This document shows, in pieces, positions 1 to 6,037 of a stretch of DNA of 23,106 nucleotides (position 1 is the stretch's first letter; each line of letters opens with the position of its first letter). Below the pieces are notes generated by a model. That model had not been told where the DNA came from and ran no database searches. It saw only the letters and a list, made by a program, of their open reading frames with translations. Source of the stretch: an uncultured Alphaproteobacteria bacterium (GTDB lineage: Bacteria > Pseudomonadota > Alphaproteobacteria > Micavibrionales > Micavibrionaceae); assembly GCA_946481105.1 (NCBI GenBank), contig CAMLMM010000029.1:1-23106 (forward strand). The letters run 5' to 3'. The position numbers were made by a program, and so were the translations under genes.

Positions 1-1079
1 TCGGCCTGATGTCCGGCACGTCACTGGACGGCGTGGATGTGGCGCTGATTGAAACGGATGGGCGCGATTCCGTCGTGGCCGAGGGGTTTTATTATGCCCC
101 GTATCCAGATGATTTGCGCTTACGCATCCGCGCCTGTTTCGGCGAACGGAACATGACCGGGGAGATTGCGGCGGTCGAGCGTGAACTGACACTTGCCCAT
201 GCGGATGCTGTACGCGCGTTTTTACTGCGCGAAGGACTGGATAAAACCGATATCGATCTGGTCGGGTTTCATGGCCAGACAATTACCCATGACCCGGATA
301 GAAAATTTACGTGGCAACTGGGTGACGGCCCATTGCTCGCACGGGAACTGGGTATAGATGTCGTGCATGATTTCCGCACGGCAGATGTCGCGGCGGGCGG
401 GCAGGGGGCACCGCTTATACCTGTCTATCATGCCGCCCGCGCCAAGGCGTCGTATTTGAATACGCCGGTGGCGATTTTGAATATCGGCGGCGTGTCGAAT
501 GTCACGTGGATAGGTCCGGGCGAAGATAATCTGCTGGCTTTTGACTGCGGCCCAGGCAATGCGTTGGTTGATGATATTATCCTGCAGGCGACAGGCGAGA
601 AATGTGACTGGGACGGGGCGCTAGCGAAAACAGGCCGTGCGGATGCCGATGTATTAAGCCGTTGGCTCGCGCATAGTTTTTTTGTCACGCGTCCACCGAA
701 ATCGCTCGACCGGGGCGCATGGGATGTGAAAACCGTATCCAATTTTCCACTGGTTGATGCTGTGGCGACACTCACTGCATTTACTGTGGCGTCAATCGGC
801 AAAGCGGCCGAACATTTCCCGCAGCCCGCGCAGGCATGGTATGTCACGGGCGGCGGGCGGCATAACAAGGCGATGATGGACGGGTTGGCGGCACTATTCA
901 ATGTACCTGTGCGTCCGGTCGATGTGCTGGGCTGGAATGGGGATGCGCTGGAGGCCGAAGGCTTCGCTTATATGGCTGTGCGGTCGATGCTGGGTCTACC
1001 GATTTCATTCCCGACCACGACCGCCGCGCCACGTCCAATGACGGGTGGGCATCTTGTAAGAAAACCATCCCTCACCTAA
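1..1079 (+). CDS. anmK: Anhydro-N-acetylmuramic acid kinase, 5' end cut by window
   Basis: AnmK cleaves and phosphorylates 1,6-anhydro-MurNAc to MurNAc-6-phosphate, feeding recycled cell-wall sugar back into metabolism in the cytoplasm. The reading frame is open to the window edge: codons for Gly-Leu precede the first visible Met, giving the family's GLMSGTSLDGVDVAL phosphate-binding motif, so the true start lies a few codons upstream. Other family hallmarks are GFHGQTITH, the DFRTADVAAGGQGAPL segment, NIGGVSN, FDCGPGNALVD and the late TGGGRHN motif. The family usually ends near a PRPMTGG segment, present here; the last residues (PSLT) and the stop codon are supplied by a REP-like repeat that begins inside the gene. 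It converges on the parA-like gene. Assignment is firm; only the N-terminus is missing. Confidence 0.96.
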   Translation, partial: GLMSGTSLDGVDVALIETDGRDSVVAEGFYYAPYPDDLRLRIRACFGERNMTGEIAAVERELTLAHADAVRAFLLREGLDKTDIDLVGFHGQTITHDPDRKFTWQLGDGPLLARELGIDVVHDFRTADVAAGGQGAPLIPVYHAARAKASYLNTPVAILNIGGVSNVTWIGPGEDNLLAFDCGPGNALVDDIILQATGEKCDWDGALAKTGRADADVLSRWLAHSFFVTRPPKSLDRGAWDVKTVSNFPLVDAVATLTAFTVASIGKAAEHFPQPAQAWYVTGGGRHNKAMMDGLAALFNVPVRPVDVLGWNGDALEAEGFAYMAVRSMLGLPISFPTTTAAPRPMTGGHLVRKPSLT

Positions 1080-1152
1080 ATCCTCTCCCGGAGGGAGAGG
1101 ACTTGAAAGGACGATAACTCCCTCTCCCCTCGGGAGAGGGTAGGGTGAGGGA
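1069..1152. repeat. REP-like inverted pair between anmK and parA
   Basis: Two copies of a short palindromic element lie head to head. The left copy reads CCCTCACC then CCTCTCCC-gga-GGGAGAGG (1069-1100). The right copy reads CCCTCTCCC-ctc-GGGAGAGGG then GGGTGAGGG (1120-1151). Each can fold alone, and the pair can fold into a longer stem. The left copy contains the anmK stop codon. A related element sits at 4728-4791. Placement between convergent genes fits a transcript-end or mRNA-stabilising role, as known for REP/BIME elements; no U-tract follows, so a simple intrinsic terminator is not shown. Confidence 0.8.
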
Positions 1153-1155
1153 CGA

Positions 1156-1818
1156 TTAAGCCGCCTTAGCTGAGTCGCCCTTAAACGCTTTGCTTTTTTT
1201 GATTTCCTTAAGCAGCGCGTTGATTTCATCGGCGGCGGTGCTGCGCGGGTCGCTCTCGACCACGCCGAGGCCTTTCATGATGCTCGCGGCATAGGACACG
1301 CGGTTACCGAGTGTCTGACGGGCCACCTGAATATTCATGGCATCCAGTTTTTCCATGATGGTGCCGTTCAAATTCGATTTCGGCGGCACACGGTTCATCA
1401 CCAGCATCAGGTTACGTTTTTCCGTCAGCGCGATTTTAATCGTCGGCCCGCACGCCCAGATATCGAGCGGGGAGGGCTGGATCGGCAGCAGGACAAGGTC
1501 AGCTCCGCGAATGGCGATGCTCGATTCACTTTCGGCATGCGGCGGGGTGTCGATGATAATAAGGTCGAATTGTTTCTGGAGGTGCGGCAGTTCGCGCATC
1601 ATTTTCCAGCCCTGTGTCTGGACCAGCATAATCGTGTTCTTGCGGCCGAGGGTCACGGTGCGTGCCTTGTGCCAGTCAGTGAGCGAGCCCTGCGGGTCGA
1701 CATCCATCAGGAGGACTTTCGCGCCGCTTTCGGCAAAGGCTGCGGCCAGCTGGGCCGACAGGGTGGTTTTTCCGGCGCCGCCTTTATGCTGGGCGACTGT
1801 AATGATTTTTCCTGCCAT
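1156..1818 (-). CDS. Orphan ParA-family ATPase
   Basis: A 220-residue ParA/MinD-type P-loop ATPase. Seen directly: the deviant Walker A KGGAGKTT at residues 12-19, the A' segment DVDPQGS at 39-45 and a Walker B DLIIIDTPP at 85-93. These place it in the ParA/Soj branch that positions DNA, protein clusters or machinery by ATP-dependent binding. The ATG at 1818 is chosen because a GAGG ribosome site lies 6 bases upstream and the conserved strand (KIITVAQHKGG) starts right after it; an in-frame start at 1860 would add 14 unsupported residues. No ParB-like partner or parS-like palindrome is visible nearby, so it is probably not the main chromosome-partition ParA. The tail is Lys/Ala-rich. Cargo unknown; it resembles the small ParA/VirC1-like proteins in size. 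Confidence 0.9.
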   Translation of the reverse strand: MAGKIITVAQHKGGAGKTTLSAQLAAAFAESGAKVLLMDVDPQGSLTDWHKARTVTLGRKNTIMLVQTQGWKMMRELPHLQKQFDLIIIDTPPHAESESSIAIRGADLVLLPIQPSPLDIWACGPTIKIALTEKRNLMLVMNRVPPKSNLNGTIMEKLDAMNIQVARQTLGNRVSYAASIMKGLGVVESDPRSTAADEINALLKEIKKSKAFKGDSAKAA

Positions 1819-1838
1819 ATTTTCCTCGTATCGCCCTT

Positions 1839-1867
1839 TATTAACCCCATTTCCGCCCAAAATTCAA
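1839..1867 (-). promoter_or_regulatory. Possible promoter of the parA-like gene
   Basis: On the minus strand a TTGAAT box (plus-strand 1862-1867) is separated by 17 bases from TTAATA (1839-1844), about 20 bases before the chosen start codon. The -35 is a fair match and the -10 a poor one, so this is tentative. Confidence 0.25.
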
Positions 1868-1921
1868 GAATTTCACAACTGAGTGTTGCGAAACACACAG
1901 GAATTAAGCTAAGAGCAGCGC

Positions 1922-2911
1922 ATGACACGCATTCTGGCCCCATCCCCCGAGGTTTTGCACGAAGCCGCCGCCCTGATACAGGCGGGGGATCTGGTCGCGT
2001 TCCCAACGGAAACGGTGTACGGCCTGGGCGCGGACGCCACCAACGGTGTGGCAGTCGCCAAGATTTTTGCCGCCAAGGGTCGCCCGCATTTCAATCCGCT
2101 GATTTCGCATGGCGACAGCCTCGATATGCTGCGCGATGAAGCCATATTCGATGACCGGGCGTTGTCGCTCGCCGATAAATTCTGGCCGGGGCCGTTGTCG
2201 ATGATTTTACCACGTAAGAAAGGCGGGCGTATCGCCGACCTGACCTGCGCGGGGCTGGACACGGTGGCGCTGCGCGTGCCGGATCATAAAGTCGCACTGG
2301 AATTAATCGCGGCAGCAGGTGTGCCGATTGCCGCGCCGAGTGCGAATGCGTCCGGCAAGCTTAGCCCGACCGCGCCGCGTGATGTGCTGGAAAGTCTCGG
2401 TGATGCCGTGCCACTCATCCTCGCAGGCGGGGCGACACAATACGGCCTCGAGTCGACGGTCGTGGATTTGTCAGGGCCGGAAACGGTGATTGTCCGTCCG
2501 GGGGCCGTGACCGCCGAAGAAATTTCGGAGCTGCTCGATATGCCAGTGACATATGATTTAGAGGTGAAAGAAAAGCCGCGCTCGCCGGGGCAACTCCTTC
2601 GTCATTACGCGCCGCGCACGAAGGTGCGTTTACGCGCGGTGGATGTGGAACCGGGGGAGGCGTTGCTCGCCTTTGGGTCAATCAAGTTCATGGGTATCAG
2701 GGGCGGCGGACGTGCCGACTCCCTGCCGCCGGAATCATTCCGCAATCTGTCCGACAAGGGTGACTTGCTCGAGGCTGCCGCGCATTTATTCGCGTATCTG
2801 CGTGAACTCGACCGCGCCGACCATAAGACGATTGCAGTCATGGATATCCCGCATACGGGTATCGGCATCGCCATCAATGACCGCCTGAAACGTGCGGCAG
2901 AGAGTCAATAA
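1922..2911 (+). CDS. sua5: Sua5-type L-threonylcarbamoyladenylate synthase
   Basis: Makes threonylcarbamoyl-AMP from threonine, bicarbonate and ATP, the first step of t6A37 modification in ANN-decoding tRNAs. The N-terminal YrdC-like domain (about residues 10-205) shows FPTETVYGLGADA, the nucleotide-binding KGRPHFNPL and PSANASGKLSPT. The long form is recognised by the linker SPGQLLRHYAPRTKV near residue 220 and a C-terminal Sua5 domain running to residue 329; short TsaC proteins stop near 190-210 residues. The ATG is preceded by a modest AAGAGCAG site. It is divergent from the parA-like gene and convergent with rfbB. TsaD, TsaB and TsaE are not in the window. The product family is secure; the symbol tsaC is used for the same activity in short-form species. 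Confidence 0.96.
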   Translation: MTRILAPSPEVLHEAAALIQAGDLVAFPTETVYGLGADATNGVAVAKIFAAKGRPHFNPLISHGDSLDMLRDEAIFDDRALSLADKFWPGPLSMILPRKKGGRIADLTCAGLDTVALRVPDHKVALELIAAAGVPIAAPSANASGKLSPTAPRDVLESLGDAVPLILAGGATQYGLESTVVDLSGPETVIVRPGAVTAEEISELLDMPVTYDLEVKEKPRSPGQLLRHYAPRTKVRLRAVDVEPGEALLAFGSIKFMGIRGGGRADSLPPESFRNLSDKGDLLEAAAHLFAYLRELDRADHKTIAVMDIPHTGIGIAINDRLKRAAESQ

Positions 2912-2980
2912 GGACGAAGACAGTCGGCAGGACGATTTTCATACCCTTGCGGATCGCATGGGGAACAGCAGTTACAGGGA

Positions 2981-4048
2981 TTATCTATCAACCCATTCCC
3001 GGTAAGAACCGGAAGTCACACCAGCAACCCATTGAGGGTTGTCCAGATACCACCGCACAGTTTGGCGCAGCCCCGATGCAAAATCGTAACGCGGTTTCCA
3101 TCCCAGTTCGGTGCTTATTTTTGAGTTATTGATGGCATATCGCCGATCATGCCCCTTGCGGTCGTCGACATATTTTATCAGGGACGTATAGGGCAGGCCA
3201 TTTTCCCGAGGCTTCATTTCATCAAGAAATGAACAGATCATCGTAACCACATCAATGTTTTTCATTTCATTGCCGCCGCCGATAGTATAAACCTCCCCAA
3301 CCTTGCCATGCGCCAGAATGTCGAGAATAGCCTGGCAATGATCGGTCACGTATAACCAGTCACGGACGTTCAATCCATCCCCGTATACCGGAAGGTCTTT
3401 GCCGTTCAGCGCATTCAATATCATCAAGGGGATTAGTTTTTCGGGAAATTGATACGGCCCGTAATTGTTGGAACAATTGGTGGTCAGGACCGGCAGGCCA
3501 TACGTGTGGTAATAGGCGCGCACCAGATGGTCAGATGCAGCCTTGGACGCGGAATAGGGGCTGTTGGGTTCGTAACGGCTGGTTTCACAAAAGGGCGGAG
3601 TATGTTCAGCCAGCGACCCATATACTTCATCGGTGGAGACATGCAGAAACCGGAAAGCGGTTTTGAAGGCCTCATTTTGCTGTGCCCACCAGTGCTGGGT
3701 CATATGTAACAGGCGATAAGTTCCGACAATATTGGTTTGGATAAACTCTTCGGGCGCGTGGATGGATCTGTCCACATGACTTTCCGCCGCAAAATTGATA
3801 ATGGCCCGCGGGGTATGCTGTTGCAAAAGCGCGGTGATCAGGTCTGGATTTCCGATATCTCCGTGAACGAACTGGACTGTCCGGGCATGTCCCCCCAGGC
3901 AATCGGCCAGCGACTCCATATTTCCGGCGTAAGTCAGCTTGTCCAGAATGATAACAGGCTCGACCGCGTCCACTGGGGCCGAAGCAAGAAAATGCCGGAT
4001 AAAATTGGACCCGATAAAGCCGGCCCCGCCTGTTACTAGAATTGTCAC
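2981..4048 (-). CDS. rfbB: dTDP-glucose 4,6-dehydratase
   Basis: A 355-residue extended short-chain dehydrogenase that converts dTDP-glucose to dTDP-4-keto-6-deoxyglucose, the second step to dTDP-L-rhamnose and other deoxysugars of surface polysaccharide. Seen: NAD-binding GGAGFIGSN at residues 7-15, the active triad context STDEVYG (Thr139, Asp140, Glu141), and YSASK with Tyr165 and Lys169. The RPG-free C-terminal half keeps NNYGPYQFPEKLIP and the sugar-binding region. Start codon is GTG at 4048: GGGGA lies 7 bases upstream, and an ATG at 4055 is in another frame. Unusually, rmlA, rmlC and rmlD are not adjacent, so the rest of the pathway must be elsewhere or the product feeds another deoxysugar. 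Confidence 0.95.
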   Translation of the reverse strand: MTILVTGGAGFIGSNFIRHFLASAPVDAVEPVIILDKLTYAGNMESLADCLGGHARTVQFVHGDIGNPDLITALLQQHTPRAIINFAAESHVDRSIHAPEEFIQTNIVGTYRLLHMTQHWWAQQNEAFKTAFRFLHVSTDEVYGSLAEHTPPFCETSRYEPNSPYSASKAASDHLVRAYYHTYGLPVLTTNCSNNYGPYQFPEKLIPLMILNALNGKDLPVYGDGLNVRDWLYVTDHCQAILDILAHGKVGEVYTIGGGNEMKNIDVVTMICSFLDEMKPRENGLPYTSLIKYVDDRKGHDRRYAINNSKISTELGWKPRYDFASGLRQTVRWYLDNPQWVAGVTSGSYREWVDR

Positions 4049-4072
4049 AATGCATTCCCCGATATCAGTGCT

Positions 4073-4136
4073 GCGACCATAGGTCGCCCCTGATTAAAGC
4101 ATAGATTCAGAGTTTTTTCCCCCTATATTATGGGGG
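4073..4136 (-). promoter_or_regulatory. rfbB leader with two palindromes
   Basis: Between the RcnB-like gene and rfbB lie two short dyads: GCGACC-ata-GGTCGC (4073-4087) and CCCCC-tatattat-GGGGG (4119-4136). Between them, on the minus strand, TATGCT (4098-4103) could be a -10 box, but no convincing -35 is in place. Neither hairpin is followed by a T-run in the reading direction, so they look more like operator or leader structures than terminators. Regulator unknown. Confidence 0.3.
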
Positions 4137-4162
4137 CGTAATGCAACAGACAGTTTTCGGCA

Positions 4163-4597
4163 TCAATTTCCGACGGCGGAGAGTAATGTCACCGCATCAA
4201 TGACCTTTTTCGTCGCCTCGCCAATCAGCAGGATATCGGTATCAACCTGCACATAACGATAGCCGACAGGGGCAGGGTGCAACCGCACCAGGATATCATC
4301 GGGAACAGGGAAAAACACGACATCACGCGGCAGGGGCTCACCGATTATATAGCGTTTCTTCGCCTGACCGGGTGGGAGGCAACCATTATGTTTCTTGGCA
4401 AGGCCCGGCGGGCATTTGGCCTGATAACCTTCGGCCAGGTAACCGCGTAAAATGGTGCGGTCATCGCTGCCAATGGCGATGGTGGTCTTGCCGGATTTGC
4501 CACTTTTGCCGTGCTTGTGACTGTCGGCAAGGGCGGGGGGTGTTACCAGCAGGGTCAGAGCCACCGCCAGCATTCCTATCTGTTTATATGTTGTCAT
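4163..4597 (-). CDS. Small exported RcnB-like protein
   Basis: A 144-residue precursor. Residues 1-24 form a Sec signal peptide ending ALA-DS. The mature part begins with a His/Lys/Gly/Ser linker, then a two-cysteine segment CPPGLAKKHNGCLPPGQAKK (residues 62-81), and a C-terminal stretch VGYRYVQVDTDILLIGEATKKVIDAV. The combination is typical of the RcnB/CigR-like family of small periplasmic proteins; RcnB itself influences nickel/cobalt homeostasis in E. coli, but for most members no role is known. The ATG at 4597 is preferred over one 23 codons upstream because AGGAG lies 8 bases before it and the signal peptide starts there. The function here is not inferred beyond export. Confidence 0.8.
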   Translation of the reverse strand: MTTYKQIGMLAVALTLLVTPPALADSHKHGKSGKSGKTTIAIGSDDRTILRGYLAEGYQAKCPPGLAKKHNGCLPPGQAKKRYIIGEPLPRDVVFFPVPDDILVRLHPAPVGYRYVQVDTDILLIGEATKKVIDAVTLLSAVGN

Positions 4598-4689
4598 CAG
4601 GCACACTCCTGTTCGGGTGAGAGATATATAACGGATTAAACTTAGGTCATCCCGGTCTGTAATCAAATATTTTCTTTTAAAGTGTTAAA

Positions 4690-4716
4690 ACGCAAGGCAC
4701 GCAAGGAAACGCAAAG
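4690..4716. repeat. Three ACGCAAGG-type short direct repeats
   Basis: ACGCAAGG occurs at 4690-4697 and 4699-4706, followed by ACGCAAAG at 4709-4716. The tight spacing of 9-10 bases makes chance unlikely. It lies next to the REP-like element at the edge of the AT-rich region. Iteron-like in look, but no replication gene is near. Confidence 0.6.
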
Positions 4717-4727
4717 CTTACTTTGAA

Positions 4728-4791
4728 CCCTCTCCCTTGTGGGAGAGGGCAGGGCTTGCCTCGGCGGAGCGTAGCGAAGACGGGTGAGGGG
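4728..4791. repeat. REP-like element with internal insert
   Basis: CCCTCTCCC-ttgt-GGGAGAGGG (4728-4749) matches the right-hand copy at 1120-1142. In that copy GGGTGAGGG follows at once; here the same end occurs at 4782-4790, and about 30 bases (4755-4784, containing GCCTCGGCGGAGCGTAGCGA) lie in between, bounded by GGG on each side. So this copy is a variant with a small insertion or a composite of two repeat types. Confidence 0.75.
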
Positions 4792-4830
4792 ATGTATAGG
4801 AAGGCTTTTCACTACAAAGAACACAGAATA

Positions 4831-5364
4831 TTATCGTTGTACTACTGCTGCAGACACCGCCACTATTCTTTGGTCGGGATGAAACTCTTTTCTTCTTAAA
4901 GAATTTATTTTATTAACAATATCGTTGATATCATTTGCATTGTTGCTCAAGGAATTGCTGTTTAGTTCTTCACCAATAATATCGTCTTTACGATTGGTAA
5001 TGTGGCTTATCAAAGCATTTCCTTCGTAAACATGATAGAAACCGTGGACCATGGTGTCACGGTTTCCACGATATTTAGATTCCAGATACTCAATCAACAT
5101 CTTTATTTCAAGGCATTGTGCAGAACCTTTGCACACTAAAGCGTTCTTTAGAGAATCCTTGTTCAGAATTTTCCGATCTGCATCTTTCATACGATCTAAA
5201 AAAACATTATCAGAAGGGTGTAAATCTTTCCAAAGAAGTTCGTAAACATATTCCCACTGCGAACAAGCAATTAAAAACTCACCAATTGCAATCTTGTGAT
5301 TTGGAGACCATTCTCCCATAGAACCAAAAGTAACTTGAGCAATGCCAATATCTTTTACTAACAT
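4831..5364 (-). CDS. Unknown AT-rich gene with HEPN-like Rx4H motif
   Basis: Not recognised as a named family. The 177-residue protein has no signal peptide or membrane segment and is predicted mainly helical in residues 25-110. A helix around 95-110 carries Arg102-Asp-Thr-Met-Val-His107-Gly. An R-(N/D/H)-x3-H pattern followed by a small residue is the signature of HEPN domains, many of which are RNases of toxin-antitoxin or phage-defence systems; this is a motif-level suggestion only. The C-terminal third is Asn/Ser-rich and looks disordered. AAGGA lies 5 bases before the ATG. Codon use is AT-rich, unlike guaA or rfbB. It lies 62 bp downstream of the zinc-ribbon gene and may share its transcript. 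Confidence 0.75.
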   Translation of the reverse strand: MLVKDIGIAQVTFGSMGEWSPNHKIAIGEFLIACSQWEYVYELLWKDLHPSDNVFLDRMKDADRKILNKDSLKNALVCKGSAQCLEIKMLIEYLESKYRGNRDTMVHGFYHVYEGNALISHITNRKDDIIGEELNSNSLSNNANDINDIVNKINSLRRKEFHPDQRIVAVSAAVVQR

Positions 5365-5426
5365 TTTATTCCTTCATTAAAAACACAAATTAACGCAGCA
5401 GATTTTAACGTGCAATGGCTTACTTA

Positions 5427-6017
5427 TCAGCCGATATTATCAAGCAAAGCTTGGATCATTGGTTTCATTTTTTCGTAGATTGGAATGGCTGCGCTAACAG
5501 TCTGAATACGAGCCTCAAAGCCTTTTAGTAGGGAAATTATGACTGATTTTTTTCGGCTCGATTGAATCTGTTCAGCTATGGACCTTACTAAATCAATTAG
5601 TTCCTGTTTTTCATTGTCCGAATTCTCTTTTGAATCTACAATTGCTTGAGTTAATTCTTTAAGCTGCATACCTATCTGTTCAATATCGGTTTCTTTAGAA
5701 AGAGTTATAACAGCATCTATCTTAGCAAGATCACCTGTGTTCAATATGCCGACTGTAGATTGATTAATTTTTATATTGTTATACACGTTCCTATCAGATC
5801 CTCTTGCTGCCATTGCTAAAGCAGCCACTGGTACTCGTCCACCTGTTGTTCTCATACCAGTCACCATATCCATATCATCCAGTGCTTGGTTAGCCATTGC
5901 GGCAGCTTGCAAAAACTGAATGTTATTAATTTGTATTATTTTATGGTAGCAATCCAAACAGAAATGAATATTCTCATACTGATAGAGAGCTGGCTTTTCA
6001 CATTGATTACATTTCAT
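5427..6017 (-). CDS. Unknown zinc-ribbon protein with long helical tail
   Basis: Not a named family. The ATG at 6017 (AGGGA 8 bases upstream) gives 196 residues; an in-frame start at 6047 would overlap guaA. Four cysteines, C3-x2-C6 and C20-x2-C23, form a probable zinc ribbon. Residues 30-75 are Ala/Met-rich. Residues 79-101 form a short polar strand pair (NIKINQSTVGILNTGDLAKI), a type of motif I associate with assembly or effector linkers, from memory only. Residues 103-196 are helical and charged, with a probable coiled coil at 115-155 and a hydrophobic amphipathic end. It starts 20 bp after guaA on the same strand, so guaA read-through could express it. AT-rich like its downstream neighbour. 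Role unknown. Confidence 0.75.
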   Translation of the reverse strand: MKCNQCEKPALYQYENIHFCLDCYHKIIQINNIQFLQAAAMANQALDDMDMVTGMRTTGGRVPVAALAMAARGSDRNVYNNIKINQSTVGILNTGDLAKIDAVITLSKETDIEQIGMQLKELTQAIVDSKENSDNEKQELIDLVRSIAEQIQSSRKKSVIISLLKGFEARIQTVSAAIPIYEKMKPMIQALLDNIG

Positions 6018-6037
6018 TGTGTATATCCCTTTACTGG

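Larger units (their letters stand above)
4598..4830. other. Intergenic repeat region
   Basis: No gene is seen in these 233 bases. They hold the leader of the RcnB-like gene, three ACGCAAGG-type units and a REP-like element, listed separately. The region marks the boundary between ordinary sequence on the left and AT-rich accessory genes on the right. Confidence 0.7.

Noticed and set aside
1819..1921. parS site or replication origin next to the ParA-type gene
   Set aside because: No parS-like 16-base palindrome, DnaA-box cluster or ParB gene is visible.
3672..4055. Minus-strand frame starting at an ATG just upstream of the rfbB GTG
   Set aside because: Overlaps rfbB in another frame; the ribosome site spacing and the conserved Rossmann start support the GTG frame.
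4119..4136. CCCCC-N8-GGGGG as an intrinsic terminator
   Set aside because: Followed by A residues on the minus strand and by CGTAATG on the plus strand; lacks a T-run either way.
4831..5430. attR-like second copy of the guaA 3' end
   Set aside because: Looked for a match to the sequence around 6038-6060; only short chance similarities were seen, so no attachment site is called.
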